A stretch of DNA of 64,000 bases from an uncultured Cedecea sp. Lineage in GTDB: Bacteria; Pseudomonadota; Gammaproteobacteria; Enterobacterales; Enterobacteriaceae. A program made the position numbers and the translations under genes. Location: assembly GCF_947498825.1 (NCBI RefSeq), contig NZ_CANMLV010000008.1, forward strand, positions 62,001 through 126,000. Direction: 5' to 3'. Under the pieces are notes generated by a model. It saw only the letters and a program-made list of their open reading frames with translations, did not search any database and had not been told where the DNA came from. This document shows positions 10,863-19,636 of the stretch, piece after piece (position 1 is the first letter of the stretch; every line of letters starts with the position of its first letter).

Positions 10863-12521
10863 ATGGCATCGTCCCGTTTACAGCAGCACTTTATTCGTTT
10901 GTGGCAAACCTGTAAGGGTATGACGCAAGAAACGACCCTTGAGGAACTGGCAGAGAAACTTAACTGCTCGCGCCGTCATATGCGAACCTTGCTGAACGGG
11001 ATGCAAGCTAAAGGCTGGCTTGACTGGAAAACGGAAGTCGGACGCGGCAAGCGTTCACAGCTCAAGTTCCTTTACAGCGCGCAGGCACTGCAACAGGAAC
11101 GTACACAGGACCTACTGGAGCAGGACAGTATTGAGCAATTAGTACAGATTATCGGAGATAAGGATACGGTACGGCAAATGCTGGTCTCTCACCTTGGACG
11201 GAGTTTTCGCCAAGGAAGACATATTTTGCGGGTGCTTTATTATCGCCCTCTGCTGAATCTTCTACCCGGAACGGCACTGCGACGCTCAGAAACCCATATA
11301 GTGCGGCAAATATTTAGCGGCCTGACCAGCATAAATGAGGAAAATGGGGAACTCACTGCCGATATTGCCCATCACTGGCAAAAAATTTCAACCTTGCACT
11401 GGCGTTTTTATATTCGCCCAGGCATTCATTTTCATCACGGCCGCGAGATGGAGATGTCAGATATCATCAGTTCACTGCAGCGTATTAATACTTTGCCACT
11501 GTTCAGCCATATTATTTATATCGATTCCCCGACCGCCTGGACACTGGATATTCATCTGAGCGGTGAGGACCAATGGCTACCCTGGTTACTGGGCAGTGTT
11601 AACGCGATGATCCTGCCGCAAGAGTGGCCGACAATAGACAATTTCGCCCGCCAGCCTATCGGCAGTGGCCCCTATGCCGTAGCGCTCAATAACAAGAACC
11701 AGTTAAAAATTCATGCTTTTGATGATTATTTTGGTTTTCGGGCATTAATCGACGAGGTTAACTTTTGGGTTCTGCCGGAAATCGGCGAGGACTCAACCTG
11801 TGCCTTGCATCTTCAGGGTATGCCTGACAGCGAAAAAGCGATTGAAAGTCGTCTTGAAGAAGGCTGCTACTACCTGTTATTTGATAAACGTTCGCCAAAG
11901 GCCGCCGATCCGGCATTACGCCAGTGGGTGAGTTATATTCTCTCGCCGATAAATTTACTCTATCGGGCAGCGCAGGCGAATCAACAGCACTGGTTCCCGG
12001 CTTACGGTATGTTACCAAGCTGGCATCATACTCCCCAAAAACCGATCCCACCAAAGCCCGCAGGGCTGACCAGCCTGCTCCTGACCTGGCATGACTCTCA
12101 CTCAGAACATCAGGCGATCAGCCGTATTATGGCAACCTTACTGGCCGAACAGGGTGTACAACTGATTGAACAGATTATTACTTACGATGAGTGGTTTGAA
12201 GGCGATAAGTTGAGCGATCTCTGGTTGAACAGCGTTAACTATACCCTCCCCCTCGACTATTCGCTGTTTGCCAAGATATATGAAGTACCGTTACTACAGA
12301 AATGCCTGTCCGTTGACTGGCAGAAAGATGCCGAATGCTGGCGTAACAACACGTTAGCGCTTAATCAGTGGTATCAGAAACGGGCTGATAAAATGGAAAT
12401 TCTTCCGCTGATCCACCACTGGCTGCGTATTGAGGGTCAGCGTAGTATGCGAGGTATGAGAGTGAATACCTTGGGTTGGTTTGATTTTAAATCCGCCTGG
12501 TTTGCGCCGCCCGATCCTTAA
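10863..12521 (+). CDS. sgrR: Transcriptional activator of sgrS/setA
   Basis: SgrR, 552 residues (E. coli 551). The N-terminal winged-helix DNA-binding domain (residues about 1-110, with [20 protein letters not shown]) is joined to a solute-binding-protein-like domain of the SBP_bac_5 type (about 160-540) thought to sense a metabolite of sugar-phosphate stress. The segment [20 protein letters not shown] and the C-terminus [18 protein letters not shown] are almost identical to E. coli. It is divergent from sgrS, which it activates. Conservation of the whole sgrR-sgrS/T-setA unit suggests an intact response. Confidence 0.97.
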   Translation: MASSRLQQHFIRLWQTCKGMTQETTLEELAEKLNCSRRHMRTLLNGMQAKGWLDWKTEVGRGKRSQLKFLYSAQALQQERTQDLLEQDSIEQLVQIIGDKDTVRQMLVSHLGRSFRQGRHILRVLYYRPLLNLLPGTALRRSETHIVRQIFSGLTSINEENGELTADIAHHWQKISTLHWRFYIRPGIHFHHGREMEMSDIISSLQRINTLPLFSHIIYIDSPTAWTLDIHLSGEDQWLPWLLGSVNAMILPQEWPTIDNFARQPIGSGPYAVALNNKNQLKIHAFDDYFGFRALIDEVNFWVLPEIGEDSTCALHLQGMPDSEKAIESRLEEGCYYLLFDKRSPKAADPALRQWVSYILSPINLLYRAAQANQQHWFPAYGMLPSWHHTPQKPIPPKPAGLTSLLLTWHDSHSEHQAISRIMATLLAEQGVQLIEQIITYDEWFEGDKLSDLWLNSVNYTLPLDYSLFAKIYEVPLLQKCLSVDWQKDAECWRNNTLALNQWYQKRADKMEILPLIHHWLRIEGQRSMRGMRVNTLGWFDFKSAWFAPPDP

Positions 12522-12554
12522 CACTTCCGTAATACAATAGAAATCAGTAGAATA

Positions 12555-12650
12555 CTGCCAGCTCAACGGGGTGCCAGGACAGATTGTCCGCGCTGAGAAA
12601 ATACCCGTCGAACCTGATCCGGATAACGCCGGCGAAGGGATTTGAGACTG
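12555..12650 (+). promoter_or_regulatory. TPP riboswitch (THI element)
   Basis: The conserved blocks are present in order: ACGGGGTGCC, then CTGAGA, then ACCCGTCGAACCTGATCCGG and ATAACGCCGGCGAAGGGA. These are the pyrimidine- and pyrophosphate-sensor arms of the thiamine pyrophosphate riboswitch. It lies 41 bases before thiB and should lower thiBPQ expression when TPP is plentiful; in E. coli this acts mainly on translation. Confidence 0.96.
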
Positions 12651-12690
12651 TTCACTCAATTCCTTTGCCTCATTTAAATTGAGGTGCAAA

Positions 12691-13674
12691 GTGTTCAAAA
12701 AGTTACTCCCACTGCTGGCAATCGTTGCCATTCCTGCTTTCGCTAAACCGACATTAACCGTTTATACCTATGACTCCTTTGCTGCCGACTGGGGGCCTGG
12801 ACCTGCGATAAAAAAAGCCTTTGAGGCACAGTGCGACTGTGAGCTCAACTTTGTCGCACTGGAAGATGCAGTTTCACTGCTTAATCGTCTGCGAATGGAA
12901 GGTAAAAACAGTAAAGCCGATGTTATTCTTGGCCTGGATAACAATCTGGTGGATGCCGCCTCGCAAACTAAACTGTTTGCCCCGTCCAATGTGGATATCA
13001 GTGGACTGACGATTCCGGGCGGCTGGGACAACAGCACGTTTATTCCTTACGATTACGGCTATTTTGCTTTTGTCTATGATAAAAACAAACTGAAAAATCC
13101 GCCAAAAAGTCTGAAAGAACTGGTAGAAAGTGACGAAAAATGGAAAGTCATTTATCAGGATCCGCGTACCAGCACCCCAGGATTGGGCCTGTTACTGTGG
13201 ATGCAGAAAGTATATGGCGATAATGCACCACAAGCCTGGCAGAATTTGGCGAAAAAAACCGTCACCGTCACCAAGGGCTGGAGTGAAGCTTATGGCCTGT
13301 TCCTGAAAGGTGAAGCAGATTTGGTGATGAGCTACACCACTTCTCCGGCTTACCACATTATTGAAGAGAAGAAAGATAACTACGCCGCCGCAAATTTCAG
13401 TGACGGGCACTATCTGCAAGTCGAAGTTGCCGGTCAGCTTGCCAGCAGCAAACAGCCTGAACTGGCACAACAATTTCTGCGTTTTATGATTTCACCTGAC
13501 TTCCAGGATAAAATTGCCACCGGCAACTGGATGTATCCGGTCACCAATGTGCCCTTACCGGCAGGCTTTGATCAGCTGGTCAAACCTGAATCAACGCTGG
13601 AATTTAGCCCACAACGCGTTGCCACAGAACGTGCGAACTGGATTAGCCAATGGCAACGCGCCGTCAGCCACTAA
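12691..13674 (+). CDS. thiB: Thiamine ABC transporter, periplasmic binding protein
   Basis: ThiB (TbpA), 327 residues as in E. coli. It binds thiamine, thiamine phosphate and TPP in the periplasm for ThiPQ. A signal peptide FKKLLPLLAIVAIPAFA ends before KPTLTVYTYDSF. Strongly conserved parts include GLDNNLVDAAS, FDYGYFAFVYDKN (here YDYGYFAFVYDKN) and TKGWSEAYGLFLKGEADLV. I chose the GTG at 12691 because GAGG lies six bases upstream; a TTG four codons earlier has no support. It follows the TPP riboswitch and overlaps thiP by 25 bases. Confidence 0.96.
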   Translation: MFKKLLPLLAIVAIPAFAKPTLTVYTYDSFAADWGPGPAIKKAFEAQCDCELNFVALEDAVSLLNRLRMEGKNSKADVILGLDNNLVDAASQTKLFAPSNVDISGLTIPGGWDNSTFIPYDYGYFAFVYDKNKLKNPPKSLKELVESDEKWKVIYQDPRTSTPGLGLLLWMQKVYGDNAPQAWQNLAKKTVTVTKGWSEAYGLFLKGEADLVMSYTTSPAYHIIEEKKDNYAAANFSDGHYLQVEVAGQLASSKQPELAQQFLRFMISPDFQDKIATGNWMYPVTNVPLPAGFDQLVKPESTLEFSPQRVATERANWISQWQRAVSH

Positions 13675-15260
13675 TCCCAGGCTGGCTCTGTCCCGGACTC
13701 TTGGCTGCCACACTGGTGGTAGCCATTGCTCTGGCAGCGTTTCTGGCACTGTGGTTTAACGCCCCACATACCGACGTTCTGGCGATGGTGCAAGACAGCT
13801 ACTTATGGCACGTCTTGCGCTTCTCGTTCTGGCAGGCATTTTTGTCTGCGCTATTTTCAGTTATCCCGGCGATTTTCCTCGCCCGTGCCCTGTACCGACG
13901 CCGCTTTCCAGGTCGCATGGCTTTACTGCGGCTGTGCGCTATGACGCTGGTATTACCGGTACTGGTCGCGGTGTTTGGTATTTTAACCATCTATGGTCGT
14001 GAAGGCTGGCTGGCAAGTTTCTCGAACTGGCTCGGTATTGAGTGGACTTTTTCGCCTTATGGCTTGCAAGGCATTTTGCTGGCACACGTCTTTTTTAATC
14101 TGCCGATGGCAACCCGACTACTGCTACAGGTGCTGGAAAATATTCCCTCAGAACAACGTCAACTGGCTGCTCAGCTGAATATTCAGGGCTGGAATTTCTT
14201 TCGTTTTATTGAATGGCCTTGGTTACGGCGGCAAATTTTACCGGTCGGCTCGCTGATTTTTATGCTCTGTTTCGCCAGCTTCGCGACAGTATTATCGCTG
14301 GGAGGTGGGCCGCAAGCAACCACCATTGAACTGGCTATTTATCAGGCCTTGAGTTATGACTATCAGCCCGGCCAGGCCGCATTGCTGGCTCTGGTACAGA
14401 TGGTCTGCTGCCTCGGACTAGTATTACTGAGTCAGCGTTTCAGCAAGGCGATTTCGGTCGGTGTCAGCCAGGGAAGCGGCTGGCGAGATCCTCAGGATAC
14501 AAGGTTTGCAAAATTCAGTGACGCTCTTCTGATAATCCTGGCGCTACTATTACTGCTCCCCCCGCTGCTGGCAGTGATGATTGACGGGATCAACAGCACC
14601 CTGAGTTCACTGCTTTACCAACCCATTCTATGGCAGGCTTTATCCACATCACTACGCATTGCCCTTGCCGCGGGATTAATCAGTGTTTGTCTGACATTAA
14701 TGCTGCTCTGGAGCTCACGCGAGCTTCGCCTGCGCCAGCGTTTTTTTGCCGGACAGGCTCTCGAAATCAGCGGCATGCTGATCCTCGCGATGCCGGGCAT
14801 TGTCCTCGCAACCGGCTTTTTTTTACTACTGAACAGCACCGTGGGTTTACCTCAGTCTGCTGATGGCGTAGTGATTTTTACCAATGCGCTGATGGCGATT
14901 CCCTATGCGATAAAAGTGCTGGATAATCCGATGCGTGATATTGCCGATCGTTATGGCAGGCTCTGCCAGTCGCTGGATATCCAGGGAATCAATCGCCTGA
15001 GATTTATTGAGTTGCGTGCGCTAAAGGTCCCCATCGCCCAGGCTCTGGCATTTGCCTGCGTGCTCTCCATTGGTGATTTTGGTGCCGTAGCCTTATTCGG
15101 GAATGAAGATTTTCGTACCCTGCCATTTTTGTTGTACCAGCAAATCGGTTCCTATCGTAGCAACGATGGTGCCGCTACCGCACTAATTCTGTTATTACTG
15201 TGTTTTTTACTTTTTACGTTGATTGAGAGAATCCCCGGACGCCATGATAACTCTGACTGA
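13650..15260 (+). CDS. thiP: Thiamine ABC transporter permease
   Basis: ThiP, 536 residues, identical in length to E. coli. It is a fused double permease: two homologous halves each carry a binding-protein-dependent transport domain, with about 12 membrane segments and the EAA-type loops facing the ATPase, one near [14 protein letters not shown] and one near [15 protein letters not shown]. It starts [12 protein letters not shown] inside the end of thiB and overlaps thiQ by 17 bases, so the three genes are translationally coupled under the TPP riboswitch. Confidence 0.97.
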   Translation: MATRRQPLIPGWLCPGLLAATLVVAIALAAFLALWFNAPHTDVLAMVQDSYLWHVLRFSFWQAFLSALFSVIPAIFLARALYRRRFPGRMALLRLCAMTLVLPVLVAVFGILTIYGREGWLASFSNWLGIEWTFSPYGLQGILLAHVFFNLPMATRLLLQVLENIPSEQRQLAAQLNIQGWNFFRFIEWPWLRRQILPVGSLIFMLCFASFATVLSLGGGPQATTIELAIYQALSYDYQPGQAALLALVQMVCCLGLVLLSQRFSKAISVGVSQGSGWRDPQDTRFAKFSDALLIILALLLLLPPLLAVMIDGINSTLSSLLYQPILWQALSTSLRIALAAGLISVCLTLMLLWSSRELRLRQRFFAGQALEISGMLILAMPGIVLATGFFLLLNSTVGLPQSADGVVIFTNALMAIPYAIKVLDNPMRDIADRYGRLCQSLDIQGINRLRFIELRALKVPIAQALAFACVLSIGDFGAVALFGNEDFRTLPFLLYQQIGSYRSNDGAATALILLLLCFLLFTLIERIPGRHDNSD

Positions 15261-15945
15261 TGTCACCTGGCTGTATCATCATCTGCCGATGCGTTTCTCT
15301 TTTGAAGCTGTGCGTGGAGAGCGGATAGCCATTCTTGGGCCGAGTGGTGCCGGAAAAAGCACTTTATTAAATCTGGTTGCCGGCTTTCTGCCCCCCGCCC
15401 AAGGGACTATCACCCTGAACGGACAAGAGCATACCTTTACTCCTCCCTCAGTACGCCCCGTCTCAATGCTGTTTCAGGAAAATAATCTGTTCAGCCATCT
15501 GACGGTAAAACAGAATATTGCCCTGGGTATTCATCCGGGAATGAAAATGAATGCCGAACAGCAAAGTCGCCTGTTACAGATTGCCGAAAAAATGGGGATC
15601 CAGACGATGCTGGAGAGACTGCCCGTTCAGCTTTCCGGAGGCCAGCGTCAGCGTGTCGCTCTGGCCCGCTGCCTTGTCCGCCAGCAACCAATTCTGCTAC
15701 TGGATGAACCCTTCTCTGCCCTCGACCCGGCTCTGCGCCAGGAAATGTTATTTCTGCTGGACACCTTATGTCAGGAGCAACAACTGACGCTGCTAATGGT
15801 ATCTCACAGCACTGAAGATGCCGCTCGCATTGCCGAACGCAGTCTGGTGATCGCCGATGGACGAATTGTCTGGGATGGAAAGACCGAGATGCTACTACGC
15901 GGAGAAACAGAAGCGGCAACCCTTCTGGGAATCGCTCTCGATTAA
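15244..15945 (+). CDS. thiQ: Thiamine ABC transporter ATP-binding protein
   Basis: ThiQ, 233 residues, powers ThiBP import. Walker [10 protein letters not shown], the Q-loop in [14 protein letters not shown], the signature [15 protein letters not shown], Walker [13 protein letters not shown] and the switch histidine in MVSHS are all intact. The start [16 protein letters not shown] matches E. coli; a GTG or ATG further up inside thiP is not supported. It is the last gene of the operon and ends before a bidirectional hairpin. Confidence 0.97.
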   Translation: MITLTDVTWLYHHLPMRFSFEAVRGERIAILGPSGAGKSTLLNLVAGFLPPAQGTITLNGQEHTFTPPSVRPVSMLFQENNLFSHLTVKQNIALGIHPGMKMNAEQQSRLLQIAEKMGIQTMLERLPVQLSGGQRQRVALARCLVRQQPILLLDEPFSALDPALRQEMLFLLDTLCQEQQLTLLMVSHSTEDAARIAERSLVIADGRIVWDGKTEMLLRGETEAATLLGIALD

Positions 15946-15996
15946 CGGAATTGTATTACCACTGTGCCGCCCACAAAGAGCAACGTTATAAGCAGT

Positions 15997-16020
15997 AAAA
16001 GCCTCATTAAGAGGCTTTTA
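15997..16020. terminator. Bidirectional terminator between thiQ and a DUF1471 gene
   Basis: The stem AAAAGCCTC/GAGGCTTTT with loop ATTAA has A- and T-runs on both sides, so it can end transcription from thiQ and from the convergent DUF1471 gene. Confidence 0.85.
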
Positions 16021-16050
16021 CTGTCTGGATCGTTCAATAGAACGACGGTG

Positions 16051-16260
16051 TTATTTGCTCAAGTTTGCGGTCATATGAACACGGTTATTGACGACAGCGC
16101 TGGTGATAGAGTAGTTCGCACCTTGCTCAGCAGCTTTGGCGGCAACTTTCGCTTCTGCACTGTCGATTGTCGATGCAGTCACGCTAATACTTTGTGCAAA
16201 AGCACCTGCAGACATCAGAGAAAGAGCAGCAACAGCAACTAAAGTTTTGATGGTTTTCAT
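16051..16260 (-). CDS. Small secreted DUF1471 (YdgH/BhsA/McbA-like) protein, copy 1
   Basis: A 69-residue precursor. A signal peptide ending AGAFA is followed by a mature part of about 47 residues: AQSISVTASTIDSAEAKVAA, then AEQGANYSITSAVVNNRVHM and a short tail. This is the DUF1471 fold of periplasmic stress proteins such as BhsA, McbA and YhcN, which in E. coli affect biofilm formation and stress tolerance; the molecular role is not known. It is almost identical to the neighbouring copy (65 of 69 residues), so the pair is a recent tandem duplication with a period of about 423 bases. Each copy has its own terminator. Confidence 0.85.
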   Translation of the reverse strand: MKTIKTLVAVAALSLMSAGAFAQSISVTASTIDSAEAKVAAKAAEQGANYSITSAVVNNRVHMTANLSK

Positions 16261-16411
16261 GGTCGTATTCCTTGGGTGGCATTATTCATTAAACGGCGTT
16301 ATCGGCCTGATGTGATAAATAATAGCGGGCTGTACCGTTGAATGAAATCAGAACTATTTGCTCATTTCATTCAAAAAAATAGAATGATAAATACTGCAGC
16401 GCCATAAACTG

Positions 16412-16437
16412 AAAAAGCCTCATCATGAGGCTTTTTA
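16412..16437. terminator. Terminator after DUF1471 copy 2
   Basis: AAAAAGCCTC/GAGGCTTTTT with a four-base loop CATC-type centre, followed by T-rich DNA on both strands. Its stem is the same as that after copy 1, so it was duplicated with the gene. Confidence 0.85.
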
Positions 16438-16473
16438 TTTATCGATATACTGATGTTCTTTCTGAGGCTCTGC

Positions 16474-16683
16474 TTATTTGCTCAGGTTTGCGGTCATATG
16501 CACACGGTTATTGACGATAGCGCTGGTGATAGAGTAGTTCGCGCCTTGCTCAGCGGCTTTGGCAGCGATTTTCGCTTCTGCGCTATCGATTGTGGATGAA
16601 GTCACGCTGATACTTTGTGCAAAGGCACCTGCAGACATCAGAGAAAGCGCGGCAACAGCAACTAAAGTTTTGATATTTTTCAT
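16474..16683 (-). CDS. Small secreted DUF1471 (YdgH/BhsA/McbA-like) protein, copy 2
   Basis: The second 69-residue DUF1471 precursor. It differs from copy 1 at four positions: T3N, A29S, and V to I at two sites (K-V/I-AAKAAE and SA-V/I-VNNR). The signal peptide and mature start AQSISVTS are the same. GAATAA-rich DNA precedes the ATG and AAGGAAT acts as ribosome binding site. The 5' regions of the two copies differ more than the coding parts, so expression could differ. Function is inferred only from the family. Confidence 0.85.
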   Translation of the reverse strand: MKNIKTLVAVAALSLMSAGAFAQSISVTSSTIDSAEAKIAAKAAEQGANYSITSAIVNNRVHMTANLSK

Positions 16684-16839
16684 GGTCTTATTCCTTCATT
16701 TACAGGTGGAAAGCGTGCTCGCTTTCGATGGAATAATGATAACCATAGTTACTATTAGCAAATTAACAATAAGTGCTTTTTATGTGACATACATCACATA
16801 AAGACACTATCTGGTTGATTGTACAGATAAGAAAATAAT

Positions 16840-16950
16840 ATGAAAACCCAGGAATTTTACAGAGTACGGGCGTTATTGAAATTCGTGCATTCCGGCAGCT
16901 TGAAGGACCAATACAGGATAAGAGCTACGTCTGAACCCACTGTCAGTTGA
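16840..16950 (+). pseudogene. Possible remnant of a LysR-type helix-turn-helix
   Basis: A 36-codon frame reads RVRALLKFVHSGSL, then 11 residues, then SEPTVS and a stop. LysR N-termini have the same layout (LRAFVAVAETGSL, 11 residues, SQPAVS), including the exact spacing. The rest of a regulator is not found downstream in any frame I checked, and the alanines of the helix are lost. It has no good Shine-Dalgarno sequence. It may be a decayed gene fragment or coincidence. Confidence 0.22.
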
Positions 16951-17022
16951 CTTTAACCCTCTATTTTTCAGCGTTTTTCATATGCTGAATGGATGATTCA
17001 TTCCCTATAATCCCGCTTCAAC

Positions 17023-17085
17023 TATGCCAAAAATAATTCGGGTTGAATGCAGTCAGAGCACAGACACCTTGAAACATGGCGGGTA
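17023..17085. mobile_element. Degenerate short palindromic element
   Basis: About 63 bp starting TATGCCAAAAATAATTCGGG and ending CACCTTGAAACATGGCGGGTA. The two ends resemble the left and right ends of the 123-bp element at 48429-48551 (AAATAATTC and CTTGAAGTATGACGGGTA). The centre is deleted or diverged. It lies 38 bases before the start of the repeat-containing protein gene. Confidence 0.5.
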
Positions 17086-17122
17086 AAAACAGTTAACACA
17101 TTGCAAAACACAGGAAGTGGTC

Positions 17123-17611
17123 ATGTTCGAACCTTTAAGACTATCAATACCTCACCTTGTACAATTCGACATTTATGCCTTGATATATCCCCCACAGCAT
17201 CAAATCCATGGCTACCAGGTGACTTGCTCAAGTAAGCAACATATTCATCCGGTAAAACGTGATAAAGCAAAGGCCAGCATGACGGCGAAAGAGCGTTCAG
17301 ATTTATGGAAACGTTTTAAAAATATCGATATGGAGGAATACCAAAAGCAAGTCAAAGCAATGCAGATACTCGATTCAAACCCGCCTAATGTTCGATTTCC
17401 AAGAGTCGACAATGACATTCCGTTGTTGCATTCAATATCTGTCGATCACGATATCCCACGCCCACATTCTAGTTCTGATGATTATGATATTCCACGGCCA
17501 CATCCCATTCCTGTTGCCAGTAATATCACACAGCGGCATTCACTATTTCCTGATTACGATATTCCACGGCCACACCCCATTCCTGTTGCCAGAAATATCA
17601 AATCGGTTTAA
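17123..17611 (+). CDS. Unrecognised protein with C-terminal 12-residue repeats
   Basis: A 162-residue protein I cannot assign. The ATG has AGGAAG six bases upstream, which fixes the start. Residues 1-48 are moderately hydrophobic and aromatic (MFEPLRLSIPHLVQFDIYAL) without a clear signal peptide; 49-85 are charged and probably helical (TAKERSDLWKRFKNIDMEEY). From residue 95 to the end a 12-residue unit recurs, best copies DDYDIPRPHPIP and PDYDIPRPHPIP, giving a proline- and histidine-rich, probably disordered tail. Two 24-residue blocks are nearly identical in DNA, so the array is young. No neighbouring gene suggests a pathway. It could be secreted or bind a partner through the repeats, but this is speculation. 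Confidence 0.7.
   Translation: MFEPLRLSIPHLVQFDIYALIYPPQHQIHGYQVTCSSKQHIHPVKRDKAKASMTAKERSDLWKRFKNIDMEEYQKQVKAMQILDSNPPNVRFPRVDNDIPLLHSISVDHDIPRPHSSSDDYDIPRPHPIPVASNITQRHSLFPDYDIPRPHPIPVARNIKSV
17405..17608 (+). repeat. 36-bp period coding repeat (12-residue unit)
   Basis: Five full units and one partial unit follow in frame: VDNDIPLLHSIS, VDHDIPRPHSSS, DDYDIPRPHPIP, VASNITQRHSLF, PDYDIPRPHPIP, VARNIKSV. Units 3-4 and 5-6 form a 72-base higher-order repeat. Over the 49 bases starting at 17480 and 17552 the two copies differ at only three places, two of them silent. Confidence 0.85.
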
Positions 17612-17666
17612 TCAGCAGGCATAATCCGCGCTAATCCCCCTCTCTGAGTGAATGATACCCACTCAT

Positions 17667-17700
17667 CCAGCCCCCAATACCAGCAAGGGGCTGGGTTTAT
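17667..17700 (+). terminator. Possible terminator after the repeat protein gene
   Basis: CCAGCCCC/GGGGCTGG with a 12-base loop, followed by GTTTAT. The T-run is weak, so it may only slow polymerase or serve the convergent gene. Confidence 0.45.
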
Positions 17701-17732
17701 GGTCTTACCGTCATGACATAAACGATTCAGGT

Positions 17733-18104
17733 TCAGTCTTTACTCAGCAGGGCATTGGTACAACCGGATGCCTTGCACTCTCTTTCAATCTGGCTAAGAG
17801 TAGCAATTCTGCTTTTCATTTTATCATTCACACAGACCACACCGATGGAGCCATCTGATGAGCAATCGTTATCACGCTCACGGATCCATTTGATCTGTGC
17901 TTTCTTAACCAAAGCAGACTGCTCCTTGGTTAATGCCTTCATGGTCTTGCTATATTGCTGGTTGAGATTCTGGTCGAGCTGAATCATCTCTGATGCAGCA
18001 CAATAGGTTCTGTCGTACGCATTAATTGGATTATCACAGCTCATCGCCAGCACCGGCGTGCTAGCAAATAAACATAACGCACCTGCCAATAGAATTTTTT
18101 TCAT
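17733..18104 (-). CDS. LprI/DUF1311-family periplasmic protein
   Basis: A 123-residue precursor with a signal peptide KKILLAGALCLFASTPVLA cleaved before MSCDNP. The mature part is the small helical, cysteine-rich domain of the LprI/DUF1311 family (C-DN, then TYC-A, LNQQYSKTMKALT, IKWIRERDNDC), with six cysteines that could form three disulfides. Some members inhibit lysozyme (Mycobacterium LprI), but most are uncharacterised, so lysozyme inhibition is only a possibility here. It stands alone between convergent and divergent neighbours. Confidence 0.85.
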   Translation of the reverse strand: MKKILLAGALCLFASTPVLAMSCDNPINAYDRTYCAASEMIQLDQNLNQQYSKTMKALTKEQSALVKKAQIKWIRERDNDCSSDGSIGVVCVNDKMKSRIATLSQIERECKASGCTNALLSKD

Positions 18105-18541
18105 TTTTATCCCTGTTATTTTTTATTGAATACCAGGAAAAATTATACCATCGATTTATCATAACGTGCTGATAACGGCAGAACACCCATCAAAATAACC
18201 ATTAAAATTCAATTTGTTATACACATAAAATAATTCGGGCAGCTTCTATGCACAAAACTTTGACAAACAAGAAGCATAGACAGACTCTGTGATTCTGCAG
18301 CGCTTACAGCGGCAATATCCAGACAGCTTGATATACCATCAGTTTGTCAGAATGCGCTGACAATCGCAGTCTCTACAGGTGAATCAGCCCGCTTCCCTTA
18401 CCCAAAAATACAATCATTTACAGTAGACACTTTGTTTTTTCGACAGGCTGTTTTATGTACAGTTTTCGTTGATAATTGATTAACACTCGGCGATTTTTTT
18501 GGTTATTATCTGCCGATAATCTGCCCTTTATGTCGTGAGTT
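18105..18541. other. Intergenic region between LprI-like gene and yqhA
   Basis: About 440 bases with no convincing gene. It contains two 36-base stretches starting TACCATC (18146 and 18334) that agree at 27 positions, and a single AAAATAATTCGGG-like end of the palindromic element family near 18230. The last 100 bases are AT-rich and should carry the yqhA promoter. Nothing else is recognised. Confidence 0.4.
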
Positions 18542-19051
18542 ATGGAACGTTTTATAGAAAATCTGATGTACTCTTCCCGCTGGTTACTGGCACCTGTTTA
18601 CCTCGGTTTATCCCTTGGGTTACTGGCTCTGGCCATCAAATTTTTCCAGGAGGTTTTCCATCTTCTGCCGAATATTCTGAGCATTGCCGAAGCGGATCTG
18701 GTTTTAGTGCTGCTCTCGCTGATTGATATGACCCTGGTCGGTGGGCTGCTGGTAATGGTGATGCTGTCTGGCTATGAAAACTTTGTCTCTACTTTGGATA
18801 TTAATGAAGGAAGAGAAAAACTGAGCTGGCTGGGAAAAATGGATGCAGGTTCACTGAAGAACAAAGTGGCAGCCTCTATTGTTGCTATTTCATCTATCCA
18901 TCTGCTTCGGGTGTTTATGGACGCGCGTAATGTCCCGGACAATAAGCTGATGTGGTATGTCATCATCCATTTGACCTTTGTGCTGTCCGCTCTGGTAATG
19001 GGCTATCTGGACAGGATGTCCCGGCTGGAAAAAAAAGCAGCGGCTTCTTAG
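18542..19051 (+). CDS. yqhA: UPF0114 inner-membrane protein YqhA
   Basis: YqhA, 169 residues, very close to E. coli YqhA ([52 protein letters not shown]). It has about four membrane segments, two in the first 80 residues and two near the C-terminus. Function is unknown; some studies place homologues near energy metabolism, but nothing here adds to that. In E. coli yqhA lies in a different chromosomal region, so its place next to polB reflects rearrangement. The C-terminus has a lysine- and alanine-rich tail not found in E. coli. Confidence 0.93.
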   Translation: MERFIENLMYSSRWLLAPVYLGLSLGLLALAIKFFQEVFHLLPNILSIAEADLVLVLLSLIDMTLVGGLLVMVMLSGYENFVSTLDINEGREKLSWLGKMDAGSLKNKVAASIVAISSIHLLRVFMDARNVPDNKLMWYVIIHLTFVLSALVMGYLDRMSRLEKKAAAS

Positions 19052-19076
19052 CGGTTTTCATCCACAGGTATACCTC

Positions 19077-19096
19077 AGGGAGCGTAGCGGCTCCCT
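19077..19096. terminator. Hairpin between yqhA and the lipoprotein gene
   Basis: AGGGAGC/GCTCCCT with a six-base loop lies between two convergent genes. There is no T-run, so it is a possible rather than certain terminator. Confidence 0.45.
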
Positions 19097-19125
19097 CACC
19101 GAATAGATGACCAAGGCCTTGGCGA

Positions 19126-19350
19126 TTATTCTTCGATGCCAATTTTACTCAGCACCTCTTTCTCATGCTGGCTCTTAACACGACTTTGCCTGTTCAGAAC
19201 GGCACGCGCATCTGCTCTGTCTTGTTGATAGCACATATCACGGGTGATTCCTTTATTCTGGCAACGCTCAAGTCGTTCACTTTCCGATTCAAACAACGAC
19301 GAACATCCTGAGAGTAAAAAGAAGCCTGAAATTAAAAAAGCTCTGATCAT
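19126..19350 (-). CDS. Small putative lipoprotein
   Basis: A 74-residue precursor starting at the ATG with AAGGAAG upstream; a TTG six codons earlier is less likely. Residues 1-15 form a lipoprotein signal ending LLSGC, so the mature protein would be lipid-modified at Cys16, and Ser at +2 predicts outer-membrane sorting. The rest is hydrophilic, with two further cysteines (ERCQNKGITRDMCYQQ) and a charged C-terminal helix. The spacing CQ-x8-CYQQ resembles small uncharacterised enterobacterial lipoproteins. No function can be given. Confidence 0.75.
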   Translation of the reverse strand: MIRAFLISGFFLLSGCSSLFESESERLERCQNKGITRDMCYQQDRADARAVLNRQSRVKSQHEKEVLSKIGIEE

Positions 19351-19419
19351 AATTTTCTTCCTTTTCAATTATCGAAATACATCAACCTTGATTTATTCCG
19401 CCCATATCCCCGCCTGTTA

Positions 19420-19471
19420 TACTGCAAGTTACCTGTACGTTGGCTGCGTGCTGCTCGAATTATCTTGGGTA
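19420..19471. mobile_element. Degenerate short palindromic element
   Basis: A 52-bp remnant starting TACTGCAAGTT and ending CGAATTATCTTGGGTA, matching the ends of the palindromic element family. TA precedes it; the base pair after it is TG, so one target copy has changed. The centre (GTACGTTGGCTGCGTGCTGC) differs from that of the 123-bp copy. It lies between the lipoprotein gene and polB. Confidence 0.5.
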
Positions 19472-19636
19472 TGGAATGGGAGCCATTTGACGACTAAGAA
19501 GCAGATTTTATCCGAATATCGCTGAGTTTGAATGCTTTTACGAGAGCCCCAATGACACAGTCAAAAATTAAAGCGAAAAATATAAATAAATAATTTAGGG
19601 TATAATCAGACAAGTTATCCCTTCTGAGAGTCTACT

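Noticed and set aside
12679-12690. TTG start for thiB four codons upstream
   Set aside because: The GTG at 12691 has GAGG at the right distance and gives the E. coli length; the TTG overlaps that Shine-Dalgarno sequence.
17405-17608. 36-base repeat as a CRISPR or minisatellite outside genes
   Set aside because: The period is three times twelve, the frame stays open, and most changes between copies keep the amino-acid pattern, so it is a coding repeat.
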